NCBI RefSeq assembly: GCF_958295425.1
Contig: NW_026704059.1
Span: 62,001-126,000 of the forward strand
Length of the DNA: 64,000 nt
From: Solea solea
Lineage: Eukaryota > Chordata > Actinopteri > Pleuronectiformes > Soleidae
Reading direction: 5' to 3'
The position numbers and the translations under genes are program-made. Below the pieces are notes generated by a model. The model searched no databases, had not been told where the DNA came from, and was given only the letters and a program-made list of their open reading frames with translations. The first letter of the stretch is position 1, and the number at the start of each line of letters is the position of its first letter. Of this stretch, positions 10,060 to 22,592 are shown piece after piece.

Positions 10060-12465
10060 CTGTACCCTCAGTGTTTGATTTTGCAATGATTTCACTGTTT
10101 GGATGTGTTTTTCTATTTGTGTCTGTTTTTGTGCACATTCAGCAAGTATACGGCTGTTTTCTGATTTTTTTCAATTTTCTACTGTCCCATAACATAAACC
10201 TCACAAATAAAGTTAAAATCTTATAAGATATAGTTATTTACCCTCAGTGTTTGATTTTGCAATGATTTCAATGTTTGGATGTGTTTTTCTATTTGTGTCT
10301 GTTTTTGTGCAAGTATACGGCTGTTTTCTGATTTTTTTCAGTTTTCTACTGTCCCATAACATAAACCTCACAAATAAAGTTTACATCTTATAAGATATAC
10401 TTCTGTACCCTCAGTGTTTGATTTTGCAATGATTTCACTGTTTGGATGTGTTCTTCTATTTGTGTCTGTTTTTGTGCAAGTATACGGCTGTTTTCTGATT
10501 TTTTTCCATTTTCTACTGTCCCATAACATAAACCTCACAAATAAAGTTAACATCTTATAAGATATACTTCTGTACCCTCAGTGTTTGATTTTGCAATGAT
10601 TTCACTGTTTGGATGTGTTTTTCTATTTGTGTCTGTTTTTGTGCACATTCAGCAAGTATACGGCTGTTTTCTGATTTTTTTCAATTTTCTACTGTCCCAT
10701 AACATAAACCTCACAAATAAAGTTAAAATCTTATAAGATATAGTTATATGCCTTCAGTGTTTGATTTTGTAATGATTTCACTGTTTGGATGTGTTTTGCT
10801 ATTTGTGTCTGTTTTTGTGCACATTCAGCAAGTATACGGCTGTTTTCTGATTTTTTTCAATTTTCTACTGTCCCATAACATAAACCTCACAAATAAAGTT
10901 AACATCTTATAAGATATACTTCTGTACCCTCAGTGTTTGATTTTGCAATGATTTCACTGTTTGGATGTGTTTTTCTATTTGTGTTTGTTTTTGTGCAAGT
11001 ATACGGCTGTTTTCTGATTTTTTTCAATTTTCTACTGTCCCATAACATAAACCTCACAAATAAAGTTAACATCTTATAAGATATACTTCTGTACCCTCAG
11101 TGTTTGATTTTGCAATGATTTCACTGTTTGGATGTGTTTTTCTATTTGTGTTTGTTTTTGTGCAAGTATACGGCTGTTTTCTGATTTTTTTCAATTTTCT
11201 ACTGTCCCATAACATAAACCTCACAAATAAAGTTAACATCTTATAAGATATACTTCTGTACCCTCAGTGTTTGATTTTGCAATGATTTCACTGTTTGGAT
11301 GTGTTTTTCTATTTGTGTCTGTTTTTGTGCACATTCAGCAAGTATACGGCTGTTTTCGGATTTTTTTCAATTTTCTACTGTCCCATAACATAAACCTCAC
11401 AAATAAAGTTAACATCTTATAAGATATACTTCTGTACCCTCAGTGTTTGATTTTGCAATGATTTCACTGTTTGGATGTGTTTTTCTATTTGTGTCTGTTT
11501 TTGTGCACATTCAGCAAGTATACGGCTGTTTTCTGATTTTTTTCAATTTTCTACTGTCCCATAACATAAACCTCACAAATAAAGTTAAAATCTTATAAGA
11601 TATAGTTATTTACCCTCAGTGTTTGATTTTGCAATGATTTCAATGTTTGGATGTGTTTTTCTATTTGTGTCTGTTTTTGTGCAAGTATACGGCTGTTTTC
11701 TGATTTTTTTCAGTTTTCTACTGTCCCATAACATAAACCTCACAAATAAAGTTTACATCTTATAAGATATACTTCTGTACCCTCAGTGTTTGATTTTGCA
11801 ATGATTTCACTGTTTGGATGTGTTCTTCTATTTGTGTCTGTTTTTGTGCAAGTATACGGCTGTTTTCTGATTTTTTTCCATTTTCTACTGTCCCATAACA
11901 TAAACCTCACAAATAAAGTTAACATCTTATAAGATATACTTCTGTACCCTCAGTGTTTGATTTTGCAATGATTTCACTGTTTGGATGTGTTTTTCTATTT
12001 GTGTCTGTTTTTGTGCACATTCAGCAAGTATACGGCTGTTTTCTGATTTTTTTCAATTTTCTACTGTCCCATAACATAAACCATACAAATAAAGTTAAAA
12101 TCTTATAAGATATAGTTATATGCCTTCAGTGTTTGATTTTGTAATGATTTCACTGTTTGGATGTGTTTTGCTATTTGTGTCTGTTTTTGTGCACATTCAG
12201 CAAGTATACGGCTGTTTTCTGATTTTTTTCAATTTTCTACTGTCCCATAACATAAACCTCACAAATAAAGTTAACATCTTATAAGATATACTTCTGTACC
12301 CTCAGTGTTTGATTTTGCAATGATTTCACTGTTTGGATGTGTTTTTCTATTTGTGTTTGTTTTTGTGCAAGTATACGGCTGTTTTCTGATTTTTTTCAAT
12401 TTTCTACTGTCCCATAACATAAACCTCACAAATAAAGTTAACATCTTATAAGATATACTTCTGTA
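10060..12465 (+). repeat. Higher-order duplication, 1372-bp offset (8 monomers)
   Basis: A set of private variants repeats at exactly 1372 bp (8 x 167 + 4 x 9): TTTTTTCAGTTTTC, AAAGTTTACATC, GTGTTCTTCTATTTG, TTTTTTCCATTTTC and TTTTGTAATG (10769 and 12141). The first copy spans about 10060-11431; the second starts near 11432 and stays colinear to about 12465, after which one short monomer of copy 1 is missing. The left edge is where short and long monomers no longer correspond. Confidence 0.85.
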
Positions 12466-12984
12466 CCCTCAGTGTTTGATTTTGCAATGATTTCACTGTT
12501 TGGATGTGTTTTTCTATTTGTGTCTGTTTTTGTGCACATTCAGCAAGTATACGGCTGTTTTCGGATTTTTTTCAATTTTCTACTGTCCCATAACATAAAC
12601 CTCACAAATAAAGTTAAAATCGTATAAGATATAGTTATATGCCTTCAGTGTTTGATTTTGCAATGATTTCACTGTTTGGATGTGTTTTTCTATTTGTGTC
12701 TGTTTTTGTGCAAGTACACGGCTGTTTTCTGATTTTTTTCAATTTTCTACTGTCCCATAACATAAACCTCACAAATAAAGTTAACATCTTATAAGATATA
12801 CTTCTGTACCCTCAGTGTTTGATTTTGCAATGATTTCACTGTTTGGATGTGTTTTTCTATTTGTGTCTGTTTTTGTGCACATTCAGCAAGTATACGGCTG
12901 TTTTCTGATTTTTTTCAATTTTCTACTGTCCCATAACATAAACCTCACAAATAAAGTTAACATCTTATAAGATATACTTCTGTA

Positions 12985-15930
12985 CCCTCAGTGTTTAATT
13001 TTGCAATGATTTCACTGTTTGGATGTGTTTTTCTATTTGTGTCTGTTTTTGTGCACATTCAGCAAGTATACGGCTGTTTTCTGATTTTTTTCAATTTTCT
13101 ACTGTCCCATAACATAAGCCTCACAAATAAAGTTAAAATCTTATAAGATATACTTCTCTACCCTCAGTGTTTGATTTTGCAATGATTTCACTGTTTGGAT
13201 GTGTTTTTCTATTTGTGTCTGTTTTTGTGCAAGTATACGGCTGTTTTCTGATTTTTTTCAATTTTCTACTGTCCCATAACATAAACCTCACAAATAAAGT
13301 TAACATCTTATAAGATATACTTCTGTACCCTCAGTGTTTGATTTTGCAATGATTTCACTGTTTGGATGTGTTTTGCTATTTGTGTCTGTTTTTGTGCACA
13401 TTCAGCAAGTATACGGCTGTTTCTGATTTTTTTCAATTTTCTACTGTCCCATAACATAAACCTCACAAATAAAGTTAACATCTTATAAGATATACTTTTG
13501 TAACCTCAGTGTTTGATTTTGCAATGATTTCACTGTTTGGATGTGTTTTTCTATTTGTGTCTGTTTTTGTGCACATTCAGCAAGTATACGGCTGTTTTCT
13601 GATTTTTTTCAATTTTCTACAGTCCCATAACATAAACCTCACAAATAAAGTTAACATCTTATAAGATATAGTTATATGCCTTCAGTGTTTGATTTTGCAA
13701 TGATTTCACTGTTTAGATGTGTTTTGCTATTTGTGTCTGTTTTTGTGCACATTCAGCAAGTATACGGCTGTTTTCTGATTTTTTTCAATTTTCTACTGTC
13801 CCATAACATAAACCTCACGAATAAAGTTAAAATCTTATAAGATATACTTCTCTACCCTCAGTGTTTGATTTTGCAATGATTTCACTGTTTGGATGTGTTT
13901 TTCTATTTGTGTCTGTTTTTGTGCACATTCAGCAAGTATACGGCTGTTTTCTGATTTTTTTCAATTTTCTACAGTCCCATAACATAAACCTCACAAATAA
14001 AGTTAACATCTTATAAGATATACTTCTGTACCATCAGTGTTTGATTTTGCAATGATTTCACTGTTTGGATGTGTTTTTCTATTTGTGTCTGTTTTTGTGC
14101 ACATTCAGCAAGTATTCGGCTGTTTTCTGATTTTTTTCAATTTTCTACTGTCCCATAACATAAACCTCACAAATAAAGTTAAAATCTTATGAGATATAGT
14201 TATTTACCTTCAGTGTTTGATTTTGCAATGATTTCACTGTTTGGATGTGTTTTTCTATTTGTGTCTGTTTTTGTGCACATTCAGCAAGTATACGGCTGTT
14301 TTCTGATTTTTTTCAATTTTCTACTGTCCCATAACATAAACCTCACAAATAAAGTTAAAATCTTATAAGATATAGTTATATGCCTTCAGTGTTTGATTTT
14401 GCAATGATTTCACTGTTTGGATGTGTTTTTCTATTTGTGTCTGTTTTTGTGCAAGTATACGGCTGTTTTCTGATTTTTTTCAATTTTCTACTGTCCCATA
14501 ACATAAACCTCACAAATAAAGTTAACATCTTATAAGATATACTTCTGTACCCTCAGTGTTTAATTTTGCAATGATTTCACTGTTTGGATGTGTTTTTCTA
14601 TTTGTGTCTGTTTTTGTGCACATTCAGCAAGTATACGGCTGTTTTCTGATTTTTTTCAATTTTCTACTGTCCCATAACATAAGCCTCACAAATAAAGTTA
14701 AAATCTTATAAGATATACTTCTCTACCCTCAGTGTTTGATTTTGCAATGATTTCACTGTTTGGATGTGTTTTTCTATTTGTGTCTGTTTTTGTGCAAGTA
14801 TACGGCTGTTTTCTGATTTTTTTCAATTTTCTACTGTCCCATAACATAAACCTCACAAATAAAGTTAACATCTTATAAGATATACTTCTGTACCCTCAGT
14901 GTTTGATTTTGCAATGATTTCACTGTTTGGATGTGTTTTTCTATTTGTGTCTGTTTATATGCAAGTATACGGCTGTTTTCTGATTTTTTTCAATTTTCTA
15001 CTGTCCCATAACATAAACCTCACAAATAAAGTTAAAATCTTATAAGATATAGTTATATGCCTTCAGTGTTTGATTTTGCAATGATTTCACTGTTTAGATG
15101 TGTTTTGCTATTTGTGTCTGTTTTTGTGCACATTCAGCAAGTATACGGCTGTTTTCTGATTTTTTTCAATTTTCTACTGTCCCATAACATAAACCTCACG
15201 AATAAAGTTAAAATCTTATAAGATATACTTCTCTACCCTCAGTGTTTGATTTTGCAATGATTTCACTGTTTGGATGTGTTTTTCTATTTGTGTCTGTTTT
15301 TGTGCACATTCAGCAAGTATACGGCTGTTTTCTGATTTTTTTCAATTTTCTACAGTCCCATAACATAAACCTCACAAATAAAGTTAACATCTTATAAGAT
15401 ATACTTCTGTACCATCAGTGTTTGATTTTGCAATGATTTCACTGTTTGGATGTGTTTTTCTATTTGTGTCTGTTTTTGTGCACATTCAGCAAGTATTCGG
15501 CTGTTTTCTGATTTTTTTCAATTTTCTACTGTCCCATAACATAAACCTCACAAATAAAGTTAAAATCTTATGAGATATAGTTATTTACCTTCAGTGTTTG
15601 ATTTTGCAATGATTTCACTGTTTGGATGTGTTTTTCTATTTGTGTCTGTTTTTGTGCACATTCAGCAAGTATACGGCTGTTTTCTGATTTTTTTCAATTT
15701 TCTACTGTCCCATAACATAAACCTCACAAATAAAGTTAAAATCTTATAAGATATAGTTATATGCCTTCAGTGTTTGATTTTGCAATGATTTCACTGTTTG
15801 GATGTGTTTTTCTATTTGTGTCTGTTTTTGTGCAAGTATACGGCTGTTTTCTGATTTTTTTCAATTTTCTACTGTCCCATAACATAAACCTCACAAATAA
15901 AGTTAACATCTTATAAGATATACTTCTGTA
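12985..15930 (+). repeat. Higher-order duplication, 1381/1565-bp offsets
   Basis: Two neighbouring blocks share rare variants: GTGTTTAATTTTGC (12991 and 14556) and ATAAGCCTCAC (13116 and 14681) at 1565 bp, then GTTTAGATG (13711 and 15092), CTACAGTCCC (13971 and 15352) and AAGTATTCGGC (14111 and 15492) at 1381 bp. The shift from 1565 to 1381 means that copy 1 has about one more monomer in the middle, around 13300-13700, or that copy 2 lost one. Copy 1 also has a 1-bp T deletion near 13420 (CTGTTTCTGAT). Confidence 0.85.
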
Positions 15931-18530
15931 CCCTCAGTGTTTGATTTTGCAATGATTTCATTGTTTGGATGTGTTTTTCTATTTGTTTCTGTTTTTGTGC
16001 ACATTCGGCAAGTATACGGCTGTTTTCTGATTTTTTTCAATTTTCTACTGTCCCAAAACATAAACCTCACAAATAAAGTTAAAATCTTATAAGATATAGT
16101 TATATGCCTTCAGTGTTTGATTTTGCAATGATTTCACTGTTTGGATGTGTTTTTCTATTTGTGTCTGTTTTTGTGCAAGTATACGGCTGTTTTCTGATTT
16201 TTTTCAATTCTCTACTGTCCCATAACATAAACCTCACAAATAAAGTTAACATCTTATAAGATATACTTCTGTACCCTCAGTGTTTGATTTTGCAATGATT
16301 TCACTGTTTGGATGTGTTTTTCTATTTGTGTCTGTTTTTGTGCACATTCAGCAAGTATACGGCTGTTTTCTGATTTTTTTCAATTTTCTACTGTCCCATA
16401 ACATAAACCTCACAAATAAAGTTAACATCTTATAAGATATACTTCTGTACCCTCAGTGTTTGATTTTGCAATGATTTCACTGTTTGGATGTGTTTTTCTA
16501 TTTGTGTCTGTTTTTGTGCACATTCAGCAAGTATACGGCTGTTTTCTGATTTTTTTCAATTTTCTACTGTCCCATAACATAAACCTCACAAATAAAGTTA
16601 ACATCTTATAAGATATACTTCTGTACCCTCAGTGTTTGATTTTGCAATGATTTCACTGTTTGGATGTGTTTTTCTATTTGTGTCTGTTTTTGTGCACATT
16701 CAGCAAGTATACGGCTGTTTTCTGATTTTTTTCAATTTTCTACTGTCCCATAACATAAACCTCACAAATAAAGTTAACATCTTATAAGATATACTTCTGT
16801 ACCCTCAGTGTTTGATTTTGCAATGATTTCACTGTTTGAATGTGTTTTTCTATTTGTGTCTGTTTTTGTGCACATTCAGCAAGTATACGGCTGTTTTCTG
16901 ATTTGTTTCAATTTTCTACTGTCCCATAACATAAACCTCACAAATAAAGTTAAAATCTTATAAGATATAGTTATATGCCTTCAGTGTTTGATTTTGCAAT
17001 GATTTCACTGTTTGGATGTGTTTTGCTATTTGTGTCTGTTTTTGTGCACATTCAGCAAGTATACGGCTGTTTTCTGATTTTTTTCAATTTTCTACTGTCC
17101 CATAACATAAACCTCACGAATAAAGTTAAAATCTTATAAGATATACTTCTCTACCCTCAGTGTTTGATTTTGCAATGATTTCACTGTTTGGATGTGTTTT
17201 TCTATTTGTGTCTGTTTTTGTGCACATTCAGCAAGTATACGGCTGTTTTCTGATTTTTTTCAATTTTCTACTGTCCCATAACATAAACCTCACAAATAAA
17301 GTTAAAATCTTATAAGATATAGTTATATGCCTTCAGTGTTTGATTTTGCAATGATTTCACTGTTTGGATGTGTTTTTCTATTTGTGTCTGTTTTTGTGCA
17401 AGTATACGGCTGTTTTCTGATTTTTTTCAATTTTCTACTGTCCCATAACATAAACCTCACAAATGAAGTTAAAATCTTATAAGATATACTTCTCTACCCT
17501 CAGTGTTTGATTTTGCAATGATTTCACTGTTTGGATGTGTTTTTCTATTTGTGTCTGTTTTTGTGCAAGTATACGGCTGTTTTCTGATTTTTTTCAATTT
17601 TCTACTGTCCCACAACATAAACCTCACAAATAAAGTTAACATCTTATAAGATATACTTCTGTACCCTCAGTGTTTGATTTTGCAATGATTTCACTGTTTG
17701 GATGTGTTTTTCTATTTGTGTCTGTTTTTGTGCATATTCAGCAAGTATACGGCTGTTTTCTGATTTTTTTCAATTTTCTACTGTCCCATAACATAAACCT
17801 CACAAATAAAGTTAAAATCTTATAAGATATACTTCTCTACCCTCAGTGTTTGATTTTGCAATGATTTCACTGTTTGGATGTGTTTTTCTATTTGTGTCTG
17901 TTTTTGTGCAAGTATACGGCTGTTTTCTGATTTTTTTCAATTTTCTACTGTCCCATAACATAAACCTGACGAATAAAGTTAAAATATTATAAGATATAGT
18001 TATATGCCTTCAGTGTTTGATTTTGCAATGATTTCACTGTTTGGATGTGTTTTTTATCTATTTGTGTCTGTTTTTGTGCACATTCAGCAAGTATACGGCT
18101 GTTTTCTGATTTTTTAAAATTTTCTACTGTCCCATAACATAAACCTCACAAATAAAGTTAACATCTTATAAGATATAGTTATTTACCCTCAGTGTTTGAT
18201 TTTGCAATGATTTCACTGTTTGGATGTGTTTTTCTATTTGTGTCTGTTTTTGTGCACATTCAGCAAGTATACGGCTGTTTTCTGATTTTTTTCAATTTTC
18301 TACTGTCCCATAACATAAACCTCACAAATAAAGTTAACATCTTATAAGATATACTTCTGTACCCTCAGTGTTTGATTTCGCAATGATTTCACTGTTTGGA
18401 TGTGTTTTTCTATTTGTGTCTGTTTTTGTGCACATTCAGCAAGTATACGGCTGTTTTCTGATTTTTTTCAATTTTCTACTGTCCCATAACATAAACCTCA
18501 CAAATAAAGTTAACATCTTATAAGATATAC
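15931..18530 (+). repeat. Less ordered satellite segment
   Basis: Monomers here show no long-period duplication that I could anchor. They carry scattered private changes, for example TCATTGTTTGG and ATTCGGCAAG near 15958-16010, CCCAAAACATAA near 16054, GTTTGAATG near 16837, and a 3-bp longer TTTTTTATCTATT near 18050 followed by TTTTTTAAAATTTTC near 18112. There is no gene or element; it is a spacer between the HOR blocks. Confidence 0.7.
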
Positions 18531-19042
18531 TTCTGTACCATCAGTGTTTGATTTTGCAATGATTTCACTGTTTGGATGTGTTTTTCTATTTGTGTCTGTT
18601 TTTGTGCAAGTATACGGCTGTTTTCTGATTTTTTTCAATTTTCTACTGTCCCATAACATAAACCTCACAAATAAAGTTAAAATCTTATAAGATATAGTTA
18701 TATGCCTTCAGTGTTTGATTTTGCAATGATTTCACTGTTTGGATGTGTTTTTCTATTTGTGTCTGTTTATGTGCAAGTATACGGCTGTTTTCTGATTTTT
18801 TTCAATTTTCTACTGTCCCATAACATAAACCTCACAAATAAAGTTAACATCTTATAAGATATACTTCTGTACCCTCAGTGTTTGATTTTGCAATGATTTC
18901 ACTGTTTGGATTTGTTTTTCTATTTGTGTCTGTTTTTGTGCAAGTATACGGCTCTTTTCTGATTTTTTTCAATTTTCTGCTGTCCCATAACATAAACCTC
19001 ACAAATAAAGTTAACATCTTATAAGATATACTTCTGTACCCT

Positions 19043-19218
19043 CAGTGTTTGATTTTGCAATGATTTCACTGTTTGGATGTGTTTTTCTATTTGTGTCTGT
19101 TTTTGTGCACATTCAGCAAGTATACGGCTGTTTTCTGATTTTTTTCAATTTTCTACTGTCCCATAACATAAACCTCACAAATAAAGTTAAAATCTTATAA
19201 GATATAGTTATATGCCTT
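19043..19218 (+). repeat. Representative long monomer (176 bp)
   Basis: A complete monomer of the long form. It carries TGTGCACATTCAGCAAGTA where the short form has TGTGCAAGTA, and is otherwise colinear. The 9-bp block adds a TGA stop in the minus-strand frame that is open in short monomers, so long copies carry no comparable ORF. Confidence 0.95.
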
Positions 19219-19394
19219 CAGTGTTTTATTTTGCAATGATTTCACTGTTTGGATGTGTTTTGCTATTTGTGTCTGTTTTTGTGGACATTCAGCAAGTATA
19301 CGGCTGTTTTCTGATTTTTTTCAATTTTCTACTGTCCCATAACATAAACCTCACAAATAAAGTTAAAATCTTATAAGATATAGTTATATGCCTT

Positions 19395-19561
19395 CAGTGT
19401 TTGATTTTGCAATGATTTCACTGTTTGGATGTGTTTTTCTATTTGTGTCTGTTTTTGTGCAAGTATACGGCTGTTTTCTGATTTTTTTCAATTTTCTACT
19501 GTCCCATAACATAAACCTCACAAATAAAGTTAAAATCTTATAAGATATAGTTATATGCCTT
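19395..19561 (+). repeat. Representative short monomer (167 bp)
   Basis: A complete monomer of the short form, from CAGTG to the base before the next CAGTG. It reads TGTGCAAGTATACGG directly, without the 9-bp block. The minus strand of such copies can hold a frame of roughly 55 codons starting at the CAT in GTTAACATC, ended by the TAA of the same GTTAAC site in the next repeat. Confidence 0.95.
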
Positions 19562-20561
19562 CAGTGTTTGATTTTGCAATGATTTCACTGTTTGGATGTG
19601 TTTTTCTATTTGTGTCTGTTTATGTGCAAGTATACGGCTGTTTTCTGATTTTTTTCAATTTTCTACTGTCCCATAACATAAACCTCACAAATAAAGTTAA
19701 CATCTTATAAGATATACTTCTGTACCCTCAGTGTTTGATTTTGCAATGATTTCACTGTTTGGATGTGTTTTTCTATTTGTGTCTGTTTATGTGCAAGTAT
19801 ACGGCTGTTTTCTGATTTTTTTCAATTTTCTACTGTCCCATAACATAAACCTCACAAATAAAGTTAACATCTTATAAGATATACTTCTGTACCCTCAGTG
19901 TTTGATTTTGCAATGATTTCACTGTTTGGATTTGTTTTTCTATTTGTGTCTGTTTTTGTGCAAGTATACGGCTGTTTTCTGATTTTTTTCAATTTTCTAC
20001 TGTCCCATAACATAAACCTCACAAATAAAGTTAACATCTTATAAGATATACTTCTGTACCCTCAGTGTTTGATTTTGCAATGATTTCACTGTTTGGATGT
20101 GTTTTTCTATTTGTGTCTGTTTTTGTGCACATTCAGCAAGTATACGGCTGTTTTCTGATTTTTTTCAATTTTCTACTGTCCCATAACATAAACCTCACAA
20201 ATAAAGTTAAAATCTTATAAGATATAGGTATATGCCTTCAGTGTTTGATTTTGCAATGATTTCAATGTTTGGATGTGTTTTTCTATTTGTGTCTGTTTTT
20301 GTGCAAGTATACGGCTGTTTTCTGATTTTTTTCAATTTTCTACTGTCCCATAACATAAACCTCACAAATAAAGTTAACATCTTATAAGATATACTTCTGT
20401 ACCCTCAGTGTTTGATTTTGCAATGATTTCACTGTTTGGATTTGTTTTTCTATTTGTGTCTGTTTTTGTGCAAGTATACGGCTGTTTTCTGATTTTTTTC
20501 AATTTTCTACTGTCCCATAACATAAACCTCACAAATAAAGTTAACATCTTATAAGATATAC

Positions 20562-22592
20562 TTCTGTACCATCAGTGTTTGATTTTGCAATGATTTCACT
20601 GTTTGGATGTGTTTTTCTATTTGTGTCTGTTTTTGTGCAAGTATACGGCTGTTTTCTGATTTTTTTCAATTTTCTACTGTCCCATAACATAAACCTCACA
20701 AATAAAGTTAAAATCTTATAAGATATAGTTATATGCCTTCAGTGTTTGATTTTGCAATGATTTCACTGTTTGGATGTGTTTTTCTATTTGTGTCTGTTTA
20801 TGTGCAAGTATACGGCTGTTTTCTGATTTTTTTCAATTTTCTACTGTCCCATAACATAAACCTCACAAATAAAGTTAACATCTTATAAGATATACTTCTG
20901 TACCCTCAGTGTTTGATTTTGCAATGATTTCACTGTTTGGATTTGTTTTTCTATTTGTGTCTGTTTTTGTGCAAGTATACGGCTCTTTTCTGATTTTTTT
21001 CAATTTTCTGCTGTCCCATAACATAAACCTCACAAATAAAGTTAACATCTTATAAGATATACTTCTGTACCCTCAGTGTTTGATTTTGCAATGATTTCAC
21101 TGTTTGGATGTGTTTTTCTATTTGTGTCTGTTTTTGTGCACATTCAGCAAGTATACGGCTGTTTTCTGATTTTTTTCAATTTTCTACTGTCCCATAACAT
21201 AAACCTCACAAATAAAGTTAAAATCTTATAAGATATAGTTATATGCCTTCAGTGTTTTATTTTGCAATGATTTCACTGTTTGGATGTGTTTTGCTATTTG
21301 TGTCTGTTTTTGTGGACATTCAGCAAGTATACGGCTGTTTTCTGATTTTTTTCAATTTTCTACTGTCCCATAACATAAACCTCACAAATAAAGTTAAAAT
21401 CTTATAAGATATAGTTATATGCCTTCAGTGTTTGATTTTGCAATGATTTCACTGTTTGGATGTGTTTTTCTATTTGTGTCTGTTTTTGTGCAAGTATACG
21501 GCTGTTTTCTGATTTTTTTCAATTTTCTACTGTCCCATAACATAAACCTCACAAATAAAGTTAAAATCTTATAAGATATAGTTATATGCCTTCAGTGTTT
21601 GATTTTGCAATGATTTCACTGTTTGGATGTGTTTTTCTATTTGTGTCTGTTTATGTGCAAGTATACGGCTGTTTTCTGATTTTTTTCAATTTTCTACTGT
21701 CCCATAACATAAACCTCACAAATAAAGTTAACATCTTATAAGATATACTTCTGTACCCTCAGTGTTTGATTTTGCAATGATTTCACTGTTTGGATGTGTT
21801 TTTCTATTTGTGTCTGTTTATGTGCAAGTATACGGCTGTTTTCTGATTTTTTTCAATTTTCTACTGTCCCATAACATAAACCTCACAAATAAAGTTAACA
21901 TCTTATAAGATATACTTCTGTACCCTCAGTGTTTGATTTTGCAATGATTTCACTGTTTGGATTTGTTTTTCTATTTGTGTCTGTTTTTGTGCAAGTATAC
22001 GGCTGTTTTCTGATTTTTTTCAATTTTCTACTGTCCCATAACATAAACCTCACAAATAAAGTTAACATCTTATAAGATATACTTCTGTACCCTCAGTGTT
22101 TGATTTTGCAATGATTTCACTGTTTGGATGTGTTTTTCTATTTGTGTCTGTTTTTGTGCACATTCAGCAAGTATACGGCTGTTTTCTGATTTTTTTCAAT
22201 TTTCTACTGTCCCATAACATAAACCTCACAAATAAAGTTAAAATCTTATAAGATATAGGTATATGCCTTCAGTGTTTGATTTTGCAATGATTTCAATGTT
22301 TGGATGTGTTTTTCTATTTGTGTCTGTTTTTGTGCAAGTATACGGCTGTTTTCTGATTTTTTTCAATTTTCTACTGTCCCATAACATAAACCTCACAAAT
22401 AAAGTTAACATCTTATAAGATATACTTCTGTACCCTCAGTGTTTGATTTTGCAATGATTTCACTGTTTGGATTTGTTTTTCTATTTGTGTCTGTTTTTGT
22501 GCAAGTATACGGCTGTTTTCTGATTTTTTTCAATTTTCTACTGTCCCATAACATAAACCTCACAAATAAAGTTAACATCTTATAAGATATAC
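20562..22592 (+). repeat. 2031-bp HOR, copy 2 (12 monomers)
   Basis: Every diagnostic variant of copy 1 recurs exactly 2031 bp later, for example GTGTTTTATT at 19221 and 21252, and GCTCTTTTCTG at 18951 and 20982. I noticed no difference between copies 1 and 2 in the stretches I compared, so the amplification is very recent, or an assembly duplication must be excluded. Confidence 0.9.

Larger units (their letters stand above)
18531..20561 (+). repeat. 2031-bp HOR, copy 1 (12 monomers)
   Basis: The unit is phased on the TTCTGTACCATCAG tail. Monomer order by length is S S S L L S S S S L S S (S 167, L 176), so 12 x 167 + 3 x 9 = 2031. Diagnostic variants in order are GGCTCTTTTCTG with TTTCTGCTGTCC, GTGTTTTATTTTGC with GTGGACATTCAG in one long monomer, several GTTTATGTGCAAG monomers, and GGATTTGTTTTTC monomers. 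Confidence 0.9.

Noticed and set aside
10368..10553. 61-codon minus-strand open frame in the satellite (identical copy at 11740-11925)
   Set aside because: Short monomers carry about 55 open codons on the minus strand, closed by TAA in GTTAAC. Here a single change to GTTTAC lets the frame run a few codons further. The two copies are identical because of the 1372-bp duplication. Monomer lengths of 167 and 176 are not multiples of three, so nothing suggests coding.
18531..22592. Assembly duplication instead of a true 2031-bp HOR
   Set aside because: It cannot be excluded from sequence alone. But further units with the same start and altered, monomer-exact lengths follow at 22593, 26163 and 29399, which fits real unequal exchange better than a simple copy error.
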